Assembly: GCA_031266295.1 (NCBI GenBank)
Contig: JAISBH010000303.1
Span: 1 to 11,526 of the forward strand
Source of the DNA: Oscillospiraceae bacterium
Lineage (GTDB): Bacteria > Bacillota > Clostridia > Christensenellales > Aristaeellaceae
Direction of reading: 5' to 3'
DNA length: 11,526 bases
Every line of letters starts with the position of its first letter. Position 1 is the first letter of the stretch. The position numbers and the translations under genes were made by a program. Below, piece after piece: positions 1-5,499 of the stretch. The notes under the pieces are model-generated. The model was not told the origin of the DNA and did no database searches. It saw only the letters and a program-made list of their open reading frames with translations.

Positions 1-1
1 T

Positions 2-340
2 GTGTGTTCCCAAACGCCTATAATTGAAACCGCACTTGCGTCTGTTGGGTTGTTCGGCCTTGCTGTTGCATTCTTATCGCCTCTGCCGAATCAAGCGTTA
101 CTCACGCTCGTAGAGAAGATTTGCGGACAAACAAATGCCGCGCTGACGAGATGGGTGCCGCATGTTACACTACGAATCGGCGAGCCTGATTATATCAAGA
201 GAGCCGTAACCGCAATCGCCGAACTCTTTACCCCATTTGCTGTTCGGATTGAGAGTTTAGAATTGTACGAATGCGGAGAGGGTTACGCGAACTTCATCCA
301 GCGGTTTGAGTTGGTGAAAGGAAATGATGAGAATGCTTGA
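2..340 (+). CDS. 2'-5' RNA ligase family / 2H phosphoesterase, 3' part only
   Basis: This is the C-terminal 112 residues of a 2H-phosphoesterase-fold protein, the family that includes 2'-5' RNA ligases and cyclic phosphodiesterases acting on RNA ends or cyclic nucleotides in the cytoplasm. The visible HxT motif is PHVTL (His54, Thr56 of the visible part), preceded by a segment of the type SVGLFG...AFLSPLPNQALL that is typical of the bacterial family. These enzymes need two HxT motifs. Only the second is present, so the first lies upstream of the window and the gene is cut by the edge. The GTG at position 2 is therefore probably an internal Val codon, not the start. The stop TGA (338-340) lies inside the next gene, suggesting translational coupling. 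The exact substrate cannot be told. Confidence 0.8.
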   Translation: MCSQTPIIETALASVGLFGLAVAFLSPLPNQALLTLVEKICGQTNAALTRWVPHVTLRIGEPDYIKRAVTAIAELFTPFAVRIESLELYECGEGYANFIQRFELVKGNDENA

Positions 341-908
341 AATCAAGAGATTAACCCCTGGCCTTGCAGACGACTACATTCGTTTTTTCGCAGACAAGGA
401 TAGTTATGCCGACGAAAAGTGGAGTTACTGTTACTGCCTGCATTATTTGCTGGACAACGCGTGGTACAAAGAAAACGTCGCAATCCTCGAAACCCTCGAT
501 AGCGCGGCAATGGCGCGTGAATGCGTAGAGAACGGACGCATAACCGGCTACTTGGCGTATCAGGACGGCAAGCCCGTTGGGTGGTGTGCGGCAAACACCA
601 AAAAGAACTACCCCCGCTTGCTTGAAAGGGCTGACTTGTGGACGGCGGACGAGCATGAAAATACGCTGGCTATAGTTTGTTTTGCCGTTAGCCGTCCTTG
701 TCGGAGACAAGGAGTGGCTTCCGCCCTGTTGGACTATTGTATCGCTGACGCCAACGTGAGAGGGTATGCCGCCATAGAAGCCTACCCGCAGATTGGCGAG
801 GGATCGGGGTGCCGAAAGTACCACGGCTTCACGGCTATGTATGAACAGCGCGGATTTGAAATGGTCAGAACTCTTGATGATTGGGTTGTTATGAGAAAAA
901 CTCTATAA
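327..908 (+). CDS. GNAT family N-acetyltransferase
   Basis: A Gcn5-related N-acetyltransferase that would transfer an acetyl group from acetyl-CoA to an amine of unknown substrate. The acetyl-CoA binding motif A is visible as CRRQGVASALL near residues 125-135, matching Q/R-x-x-G-x-G/A, after a beta strand TLAIVCFAV. The late segment MYEQRGFEMVRTLDDWVVMRK is the usual GNAT ending. The N-terminal half has an aromatic and Cys-rich patch (WSYCYCLHYL) seen in one uncharacterised GNAT subgroup. Three ATGs lie at 324, 327 and 333. GAAAGG at 316-321 best fits 327 (5-base spacing), although 333 is also possible. The gene overlaps the preceding RNA-ligase-like gene by 14 bases, so the two are probably cotranscribed. 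No terminator was found downstream. Confidence 0.85.
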   Translation: MRMLEIKRLTPGLADDYIRFFADKDSYADEKWSYCYCLHYLLDNAWYKENVAILETLDSAAMARECVENGRITGYLAYQDGKPVGWCAANTKKNYPRLLERADLWTADEHENTLAIVCFAVSRPCRRQGVASALLDYCIADANVRGYAAIEAYPQIGEGSGCRKYHGFTAMYEQRGFEMVRTLDDWVVMRKTL

Positions 909-965
909 CCCAACTGGACTCAGACGTTGTTTACCGACTCTTGGTGGTATCGTTCGTCCGGCAGC

Positions 966-983
966 GATTCCAAATTTGAAATT
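966..983. repeat. Palindromic motif related to the ends of the 8179-8321 element
   Basis: An 18-bp dyad-symmetric site with 7 of 9 positions complementary, close to the ideal AATTCCAAATTTGGAATT. The 11-mer ATTCCAAATTT (967-977) recurs exactly at 8181-8191. In both places TCCGGCA stands just in front: at 957-963 with a 3-base gap here, and directly abutting at 8174-8180. The motif ends 16 bases upstream of the -35 box of the ogg promoter. It could be an operator, or one end of a dispersed repeat. No partner end was found nearby. Confidence 0.5.
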
Positions 984-999
984 GCTTAAATGTCAGATA

Positions 1000-1028
1000 T
1001 TGACGTATGCCGCTGTTAGATGTATACT
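1000..1028 (+). promoter_or_regulatory. SigmaA-type promoter for ogg
   Basis: TTGACG (1000-1005) and TATACT (1023-1028) are separated by exactly 17 bases, five of six matches at each box. Transcription should start near 1035, giving a leader of about 48 bases before the ATG at 1083. The palindromic site at 966-983 lies just upstream. Confidence 0.75.
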
Positions 1029-1082
1029 CCTTTTGAAAATGCTGGTGAAGGAATAAGCGCGGCTTGAACTGCGGCGAGCGTA

Positions 1083-1907
1083 ATGGTTATCGAATCCGAT
1101 TGGCTTAATCTGACCAAAATCGCGCGCAGCGGGCAGACGTTCCGCTGGCGTGAGGCCGTTAATAACGCGGCAATCGACAGCGGAACTACCGCCGACGATC
1201 CGCCTAGCGACTCATTATACATTATACCAGCCCTGGGCCGCGAACTCCGCGCGCGTCAGCTATCGCCTGACCGCGTGGAGTTTGCGTGTTCCGACAATGA
1301 ATGGCGGGATGTGTGGGCGCGGTACTTCGATTTCGACGCCGATTATGACGCTATCGCCTCATCCGTCGATCCTGACGACACGTTTCTCACCGCCGCCTGC
1401 GAGGCTGCGCGAGGTTTGCGTATGCTTCGTCAGGATTTCTGGGAGACGCTCGTTTCGTTTATCTGTAGTCAGAATAACAATATCCCCCGCATCACTGGTA
1501 TGCTGAACCGTATATGCGGTGTATGCGGCGGCTTCCCCGACGCCGAGCGTTTGCGCGGCATCGGACGCGGCGCGCTGTCATCCTGTGGGCTGGGCTATCG
1601 GCTTGACTACCTTGTCCGCGCCGCTGAACAGTTTCTGTCCGATAACCCCGACGCATTCATCCACACCTATGACTATGAGTCGGCGCGCCGATACTTGCTC
1701 ACCTATCACGGCGTAGGCCCAAAGGTAGCAGATTGCGTCTGCCTCTATGGATTGGGACTGACGGGCGCCTTCCCCCGAGACGTCTGGGTCAAACGGATTG
1801 AAAGCAAGTATTACGGCGGACCGTTTCCGATTGAGATGTATCCGGACACGGCGGGGGTATTGCAGTTGTTCATGTTTTGGTATGAGAGAATCGGCGCGCG
1901 AACATAG
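1083..1907 (+). CDS. ogg: 8-oxoguanine DNA glycosylase/AP lyase, OGG1 type
   Basis: A base-excision repair enzyme that removes 8-oxoguanine from DNA and can cut the abasic site by beta-elimination. The N-terminal OGG domain shows SGQTFRW (residues 16-22), like the GQCFRW signature. The HhH-GPD domain begins with FWETLVSFICSQNNNIPRI (about 119-137), the OGG1-type entry helix. The helix-hairpin-helix is GVGPKVADC with the Schiff-base Lys at 214, followed by AFPRDVWVKR with the catalytic Asp at 233. Length (274) is normal for bacterial members, so the enzyme looks complete. A stop codon in frame at 1065 leaves ATG 1083 as the only sensible start, although its ribosome binding site is weak (GGCGAG). 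It has its own promoter and runs convergently into the YvlD-like gene with only 20 bases between stops. Confidence 0.93.
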   Translation: MVIESDWLNLTKIARSGQTFRWREAVNNAAIDSGTTADDPPSDSLYIIPALGRELRARQLSPDRVEFACSDNEWRDVWARYFDFDADYDAIASSVDPDDTFLTAACEAARGLRMLRQDFWETLVSFICSQNNNIPRITGMLNRICGVCGGFPDAERLRGIGRGALSSCGLGYRLDYLVRAAEQFLSDNPDAFIHTYDYESARRYLLTYHGVGPKVADCVCLYGLGLTGAFPRDVWVKRIESKYYGGPFPIEMYPDTAGVLQLFMFWYERIGART

Positions 1908-1927
1908 GATGCAGGCATCAAAATTGG

Positions 1928-2278
1928 TCAAGCGTGATTGATCTTCCCGACAATCCCGAACATCAGCCTGGCACCGTTTACCAAAAGCGCCGCCGCCAGC
2001 GCCCACGCGAACGAATCCACCACGAACCCGTCTATCCTCATAGCGCATGCGTAAAACAACCCCGCGTCAATGATGACGCCCATCATCCCTAGGGTTATCA
2101 GATTGAATACGCCCAAAAGTATCCGCGCAACCGGCCTGAGCAGCACGTATGCCGCCGCCAGCAGCACCCCTACCGCCGCCGCGTTGATCCAGTACGAACA
2201 ACGCACGCCCGGTAACAGGTACGCGCTCGCGATCACCGCTGCTACCGTGCCCAAACATTTCCATATAAACCGTCGCAC
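1928..2278 (-). CDS. YvlD/phage holin 4-like family small membrane protein
   Basis: A 116-residue integral membrane protein of the family named Phage_holin_4_2 (PF04020), which includes Bacillus YvlD. Despite the name, these chromosomal proteins are not proven holins and their function is unsettled. Four hydrophobic segments are visible: about 7-24, 31-48, 53-75 and 88-110. The loop before the third segment carries LLRPVARILLGVFNLITLG, the family's conserved RPxxxxxxxPxxxxTLG-like stretch. The start is GTG at 2278-2276, chosen because GGGAGGG lies 7 bases upstream. The gene follows ricT on the same strand after a 117-base gap that holds an inverted repeat next to the ribosome binding site. 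It may be read through from the darA-holB-ricT operon. There are no other phage genes nearby. Confidence 0.85.
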   Translation of the reverse strand: MRRFIWKCLGTVAAVIASAYLLPGVRCSYWINAAAVGVLLAAAYVLLRPVARILLGVFNLITLGMMGVIIDAGLFYACAMRIDGFVVDSFAWALAAALLVNGARLMFGIVGKINHA

Positions 2279-2284
2279 GCGTAT

Positions 2285-2336
2285 CCCTCCCGGCGTTAGT
2301 ATGCCCCGCTATTCCACGCCAGAGACTCACGCCGGG
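2285..2336 (-). promoter_or_regulatory. Stem-loop abutting the ribosome binding site of the YvlD-like gene
   Basis: On the minus strand CCCGGCGT (2336-2329) is perfectly complementary to ACGCCGGG (2296-2289). The second arm runs straight into GGAGGG (2290-2285), the ribosome binding site of the GTG start at 2278. An 8-bp stem closing a 32-base loop would therefore sit on the edge of the Shine-Dalgarno sequence and could lower translation. This is an inference from complementarity only. Confidence 0.4.
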
Positions 2337-2395
2337 CTAAAGTTATAAAGCTGTCTATTCCGCAAGAAAGCCGCGCGTAACCATACGTTCCCACC

Positions 2396-3331
2396 CTAAA
2401 AATCCGGCCCCTCTACGATCGGGAAGTCGTCGGCGGACATGGGAAGCACGTCTTCCTCGATCATTACGATATCCTCGTGCGAAAGCGTGTCCTCCTCGGA
2501 GGCGTCGGCCATAGTCCGTTTAGGCATCAGCTGCTGGATTACATCGAACGGATACTCCTTGATGTCGTCGACGTCGCCGGAGAGCATCCGCACCTTTACT
2601 GTCTCCTTGATCGCATTGACGTCCAGCATAACCGCGCGGCCATCCGGCGTATCAATCTCCTTACCCGGCTTGGGCAGCGAGCGGCGGGCGCGTTCATAGT
2701 GATCCTGCTCGTACTTCAGGCAGCACATCAGGCGTCCGCAGAGTCCGGAGATTTTCGACGGGTTCAGCGAGAGGTTTTGCTCCTTGGCCATCTTGATAGA
2801 CACAGGCTGAAAACTGCCCAGGAACGCGCCGCAGCAGATTGGTCTGCCGCATGAACCAAGCCCGCCGAGCATCTTCGCCTCGTCGCGCACGCCGATCTGT
2901 CGCAGTTCGATGCGCGTCTTGAATATCGCCGCCAAATTCTTCACCAGCGCGCGGAAGTCGACGCGACCGTTCGCCGTAAAGTAAAACGTCACCTTGCTGT
3001 TGTCGAACGCGTACTCGACGTCCACCAGTTTCATTTCCAGCCTGTGCGCCGCGATACGTTCCTGACAGATTGTATAGGCGGATTTCTCGTTCGCCGTGTT
3101 TTGCTCGACCTTACGGAGATCGTCGGGCGTGGCCATACGCATGATGGTCTTGAGCGGTTGGGGTACTTGACTGTCGTCCAGCTCGCGAGCCGCAGAAGCG
3201 ACCATGCCCAATTCGACGCCGCGCACTGTCTCCACAACCACCGAGTCGCCGATCGCAAGGCTGTACGGCCCGGGATCAAAAAAATACACCTTCGTCCCCT
3301 TACGAAACCTGATCCCGACCACCTGCAGCAT
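2396..3331 (-). CDS. ricT: RicT/YaaT, PSP1 domain protein
   Basis: Homologue of Bacillus YaaT (RicT). With RicA and RicF it forms a complex that stimulates RNase Y-dependent mRNA processing and, in Bacillus, affects competence, sporulation and biofilm formation. The protein has 311 residues. The PSP1 core is marked by two Cys-rich motifs, GSCGRPICCGAF (Cys161, 166, 167) and GLCGRLMCCLKYE (Cys198, 203, 204); in this family such cysteines bind Fe-S clusters. An acidic tail follows from about residue 277. I chose ATG 3331 because GGAGG stands 9-10 bases upstream and the protein then opens MLQVVGIRFRKGTKVY as in relatives; an earlier in-frame ATG at 3367 would add an atypical 12-residue leader. 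The start overlaps the end of holB by 32 bases, indicating coupled translation. RicA and RicF genes are not in the window. Confidence 0.93.
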   Translation of the reverse strand: MLQVVGIRFRKGTKVYFFDPGPYSLAIGDSVVVETVRGVELGMVASAARELDDSQVPQPLKTIMRMATPDDLRKVEQNTANEKSAYTICQERIAAHRLEMKLVDVEYAFDNSKVTFYFTANGRVDFRALVKNLAAIFKTRIELRQIGVRDEAKMLGGLGSCGRPICCGAFLGSFQPVSIKMAKEQNLSLNPSKISGLCGRLMCCLKYEQDHYERARRSLPKPGKEIDTPDGRAVMLDVNAIKETVKVRMLSGDVDDIKEYPFDVIQQLMPKRTMADASEEDTLSHEDIVMIEEDVLPMSADDFPIVEGPDF

Positions 3332-4334
3332 TATATAAATCCTCCAGCCATAAGTAAATGAGCGCATCCATTATGCTCGGGAATGATATGTACATCCCGA
3401 GCCGACGGCGCGCGTCTCCGATTCCGTCCAGCATATTCAGCAGCGTGTGCGGCGCGGCGCGTTCTATCCGCTCAATCATATTCAACCGATCGTCCGTCGT
3501 AGGTTCGGGATTCAGCCGCTCCAGAGATTCGCGGACAATCGATTCCATCGTCTCCAGTATACGGCTTGCACGAGCCGCGCGTTCATGAGGATCCTTCACC
3601 TCATCGTATATGCTGGTCAGCAGTTTTACCGCGGCGGGCGCGCCGCCGATTGACCGTACGCCTCCAAGCGCGCCGCGCACCCGTCGCGCAATCGGTGCGA
3701 CTTCATCCGCATACCGCAGCGCATATCCCACCGCGCCGCGCGCGAATCGCGCCGCTTCATCCGCCTGCCGCGCATCCATACCATGCTCAACCAATACCCG
3801 TGCCGCCAACCCAATGCCCAACGTGGGCACGGGTGTCCACACGCACCGGGAACGCACCGTGGGCAGCAGGTCGTATCGCTTATCCGTGATCAGGAAGAAT
3901 ACGCAATCGCCCGGCGGTTCTTCCAGCGTCTTGAGCAGCGCGTTCTGGGCGGCGGGCTGCATACGCTCCGCCTGATGGACAATCAGCGCCTTACGTCTGC
4001 CCTCGAACGCGGTATGTGAGAGCGACGAGATCGCGCCGCGCGCCTGATCTATGGTAATCGTATATGATTTGCTTTTGGGATCTTCTCCAGGTCTGACGAT
4101 CGTGACGTCTAGGTGACTGTCATGCTCGACTCGCTTACACGCGCCACATACGCCGCACGGACGCCGTTCAGGCAAGGCTTCACACAGCAGCGCCTGAACG
4201 TAAATCTTCGCCAGCGTGCGCTTGCCCGCGCCTTCAGGCCCGGTCAACAGGAATGCGTGAGGATGCGCTTCTGATTGAAACGAACTCAGCAGCAGCCGTG
4301 TTTGTTCGGAAGGCCAGCGCCAGCGTTTCAACAT
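3300..4334 (-). CDS. holB: DNA polymerase III delta prime subunit (clamp loader)
   Basis: The delta prime subunit is the stator of the replication clamp loader and helps open and load the beta sliding clamp onto DNA. The AAA+ fold is visible: HAFLLTGPEGAGKRTLA contains a Walker A loop (32-40). A zinc-binding cysteine set follows with CxxxxxxxxCGVCGAC (Cys51, 60, 63, 66). NALLKTLEEPP (131-141) is highly typical, and the arginine-finger motif SRC appears at 162-164 (RSRC). An ATP-binding loop is retained, as in many Bacillota delta prime proteins. The 344-residue length is normal. ATG 4334 begins three bases after the darA stop; AGGGG lies directly against the start codon, an unusually short spacing, so translation probably depends on coupling to darA. 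The C-terminal end overlaps the ricT start. Confidence 0.93.
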   Translation of the reverse strand: MLKRWRWPSEQTRLLLSSFQSEAHPHAFLLTGPEGAGKRTLAKIYVQALLCEALPERRPCGVCGACKRVEHDSHLDVTIVRPGEDPKSKSYTITIDQARGAISSLSHTAFEGRRKALIVHQAERMQPAAQNALLKTLEEPPGDCVFFLITDKRYDLLPTVRSRCVWTPVPTLGIGLAARVLVEHGMDARQADEAARFARGAVGYALRYADEVAPIARRVRGALGGVRSIGGAPAAVKLLTSIYDEVKDPHERAARASRILETMESIVRESLERLNPEPTTDDRLNMIERIERAAPHTLLNMLDGIGDARRRLGMYISFPSIMDALIYLWLEDLYNAAGGRDQVS

Positions 4335-4337
4335 CCC

Positions 4338-4667
4338 CTACAGCTTAATGAACTTTTCGACAGGGACGACGAATATCGTCGCGCCTCCGACCATTACCTC
4401 GATAGGATACGGTACGTACACCCCGGACGCGCCCGCGACAGGCGAAGGGGACGTGGCGATCTGCTTACGCGACTTGCAGACCTTTTCGATGACCGCCATC
4501 GCTCCGTCGAAGCGGTCGTCCTCGACGCCAACCAGCAGCGTCGTGTTCCCGGCGCGCAGGAATCCGCCGGTAGTCGCAAGCTTTGTCACGCCGTACCCTT
4601 CATTCATCAGGCTCGATACCAACCGCGACGAATCCTCGTCCTGCACAATAGCGACGATGAGTTTCAT
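4338..4667 (-). CDS. darA: Cyclic-di-AMP receptor, PII-like (DarA/PstA, YaaQ)
   Basis: A 109-residue PII-like signal protein that in Bacillota binds cyclic di-AMP as a trimer; its downstream partner is still unclear. MKLIVAIVQDED opens the protein as in family members. The binding region is clear: TKLATTGGFLRAGNTTLLVGVE (about 28-49) includes Gly35, Phe36 and Asn41, positions recalled as ligand contacts in Staphylococcus PstA. Residue 26, Arg in several relatives, is Gly here. A flexible middle loop (about 66-84) and the closing strand GGATIFVVPVEKF complete the fold. The start is ATG 4667, preceded by AAGGAGG seven to eight bases away; the 20 in-frame codons upstream lie over the promoter and are not coding. 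It is first gene of the operon with holB and ricT. Confidence 0.93.
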   Translation of the reverse strand: MKLIVAIVQDEDSSRLVSSLMNEGYGVTKLATTGGFLRAGNTTLLVGVEDDRFDGAMAVIEKVCKSRKQIATSPSPVAGASGVYVPYPIEVMVGGATIFVVPVEKFIKL

Positions 4668-4691
4668 GGCTGTTCCTCCTTCGCAATCAAT

Positions 4692-4728
4692 AATGGTGTT
4701 AACATACTCTTTACCAGTATACACCATT
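4692..4728 (-). promoter_or_regulatory. Inverted repeat overlapping the darA promoter, candidate operator
   Basis: AATGGTGT (4692-4699) and ACACCATT (4721-4728) are perfect 8-bp inverted arms. Inner 4-bp arms ATAC (4704-4707) and GTAT (4717-4720) extend the symmetry with a small offset. The repeat covers the -10 box and likely transcription start of darA. That position suits a repressor site or a hairpin at the very 5' end of the mRNA. The protein that would bind is unknown. Confidence 0.5.
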
Positions 4729-4744
4729 TTCTGGTTGAAGGCAA
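4716..4744 (-). promoter_or_regulatory. SigmaA-type promoter for darA-holB-ricT
   Basis: Reading the minus strand, TTGCCT (4744-4739) and TATACT (4721-4716) are separated by 17 bases, four and five matches to consensus. Transcription would start near 4709, about 40 bases ahead of the darA ATG. The position in front of the first gene of a tightly spaced operon supports the call. Confidence 0.7.
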
Positions 4745-4784
4745 GAGTGAGGGATTATTTATTATCAGCTAATCATCCGACTGA

Positions 4785-5159
4785 TTATTCTCTGCAGACG
4801 CAGAAAGGATGTCCCGCCGGATCATAGAACACCGTCCACTGATTCTCATTCTCTTGATAGGTCGCCTTGACCGCGCCCAATTCAAGCGCGCGCTCGAGCT
4901 GCGCGCGGTACTCTTCCCAGGACGCCGTCATGAAGTCCAGGTGCATCTGCTTTTGTTGTCTGCCGTTCTCCTCCGGCCAGACGGGAGGGACATAATCCGA
5001 CTCCGCCGTGAACAGCATCGTATATGCGCCGTCCGGAGAGAACAGCGCGGGGAGATCCCACTTGACGCCCTCGCGCCATCCCAACAGCGCGGCGTAGAAG
5101 GCGACAAGCGGTTTGGCGTCAGCGCAGTCGAGCGTCAGAAAACCTGTCTGCAGCGGCAT
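4785..5159 (-). CDS. VOC-fold (glyoxalase-like) protein
   Basis: A 124-residue single-domain protein of the vicinal oxygen chelate superfamily, which includes glyoxalases, dioxygenases and antibiotic-binding resistance proteins. It begins with the strand and helix GFLTLDCADAKPLVAFYAALLGW. The second beta-alpha unit has MHLDFMTASWEEYRAQLERALELGA, and it ends with DPAGHPFCVC, all usual for the small glyoxalase-like subfamily. The two candidate metal His residues are in MHLDF and AGHPF, but the full metal set cannot be proven, so the substrate is unknown. ATG 5159 was chosen because AGGGGGT lies about seven bases upstream; ATG 5177 has no such site. It has its own promoter and stands 117 bases upstream of darA, where tmk might be expected in a Bacillus-like layout. 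Confidence 0.85.
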   Translation of the reverse strand: MPLQTGFLTLDCADAKPLVAFYAALLGWREGVKWDLPALFSPDGAYTMLFTAESDYVPPVWPEENGRQQKQMHLDFMTASWEEYRAQLERALELGAVKATYQENENQWTVFYDPAGHPFCVCRE

Positions 5160-5246
5160 GATTGTACCCCCTGTCAATTTATACTCCGTCCCGCCAACGA
5201 CGCATTCGTCCGCGCCTCCTTGCAGCCATCAGCGTTTCACAGCTAT

Positions 5247-5275
5247 ATTATACCTCAAGCCGCTCCCGCCTACAA
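5247..5275 (-). promoter_or_regulatory. SigmaA-type promoter for the VOC gene
   Basis: On the minus strand a perfect -10 box TATAAT (5252-5247) follows TTGTAG (5275-5270) with a 17-base spacer. The -35 box matches only in TTG. Transcription would start near 5240, about 80 bases upstream of the ATG at 5159. Confidence 0.6.
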
Positions 5276-5305
5276 TGACACCATGCGCAACTATACAAAG
5301 CAAGT

Positions 5306-5476
5306 ATGGATAAAGCCATACTGCGCCACAAAAACAGAGAGATGTTCATCATTTCCGGCGCGGCGTTGACGCGGAGGCGAATACTGGCATATCCATATCC
5401 CGTACCGACAACGAACCGAAACGTGGGATGGCCCCACTCATTCGGCGGTGATTGGAGAGAAGTCTCTAATGCCTGA
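5306..5476 (+). CDS. Possible 56-residue ORF upstream of the GLUG gene
   Basis: An open frame begins ATG at 5306 and ends TGA at 5474-5476. The stop shares its A with ATG 5476, an in-frame codon 24 bases ahead of the GLUG start I prefer. The product begins MDKAILRHKNREMFIISGAA and is basic in its first half, with no recognised domain or membrane segment. It has only a weak purine stretch upstream (AAAGCAAG). It may be a leader peptide coupling translation to the next gene, or chance. I do not recognise it. Confidence 0.2.
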   Translation: MDKAILRHKNREMFIISGAALTRRRILAYPYPVPTTNRNVGWPHSFGGDWREVSNA

Positions 5477-5499
5477 TGTTACGGATGGGAGCATGGTTT

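Larger units (their letters stand above)
5160..5499. other. Gene-poor intergenic region between divergent genes
   Basis: This stretch holds the minus-strand promoter of the VOC gene (5247-5275), a possible short plus-strand ORF (5306-5476), and the ribosome binding site GGGAG (5487-5491) of the GLUG gene. A candidate plus-strand -35 box TTGACG lies at 5366-5371, but no convincing -10 box follows at 16-18 bases, so the promoter of the GLUG gene is not settled. No terminator, tRNA or repeat was seen. Confidence 0.6.

Noticed and set aside
1908..1927. A shared terminator between the convergent ogg and YvlD-like genes
   Set aside because: Only 20 bases lie between the stops and no inverted repeat with T-runs is present there.
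1928..2278. Evidence for a prophage from the 'phage holin' family name
   Set aside because: The family is widespread on chromosomes as YvlD, and no other phage gene is present.
4745..4784. A terminator after the VOC gene
   Set aside because: Small AT-rich stems (AATCA/TGATT) exist but they are weak and lack a T-run on the minus strand.
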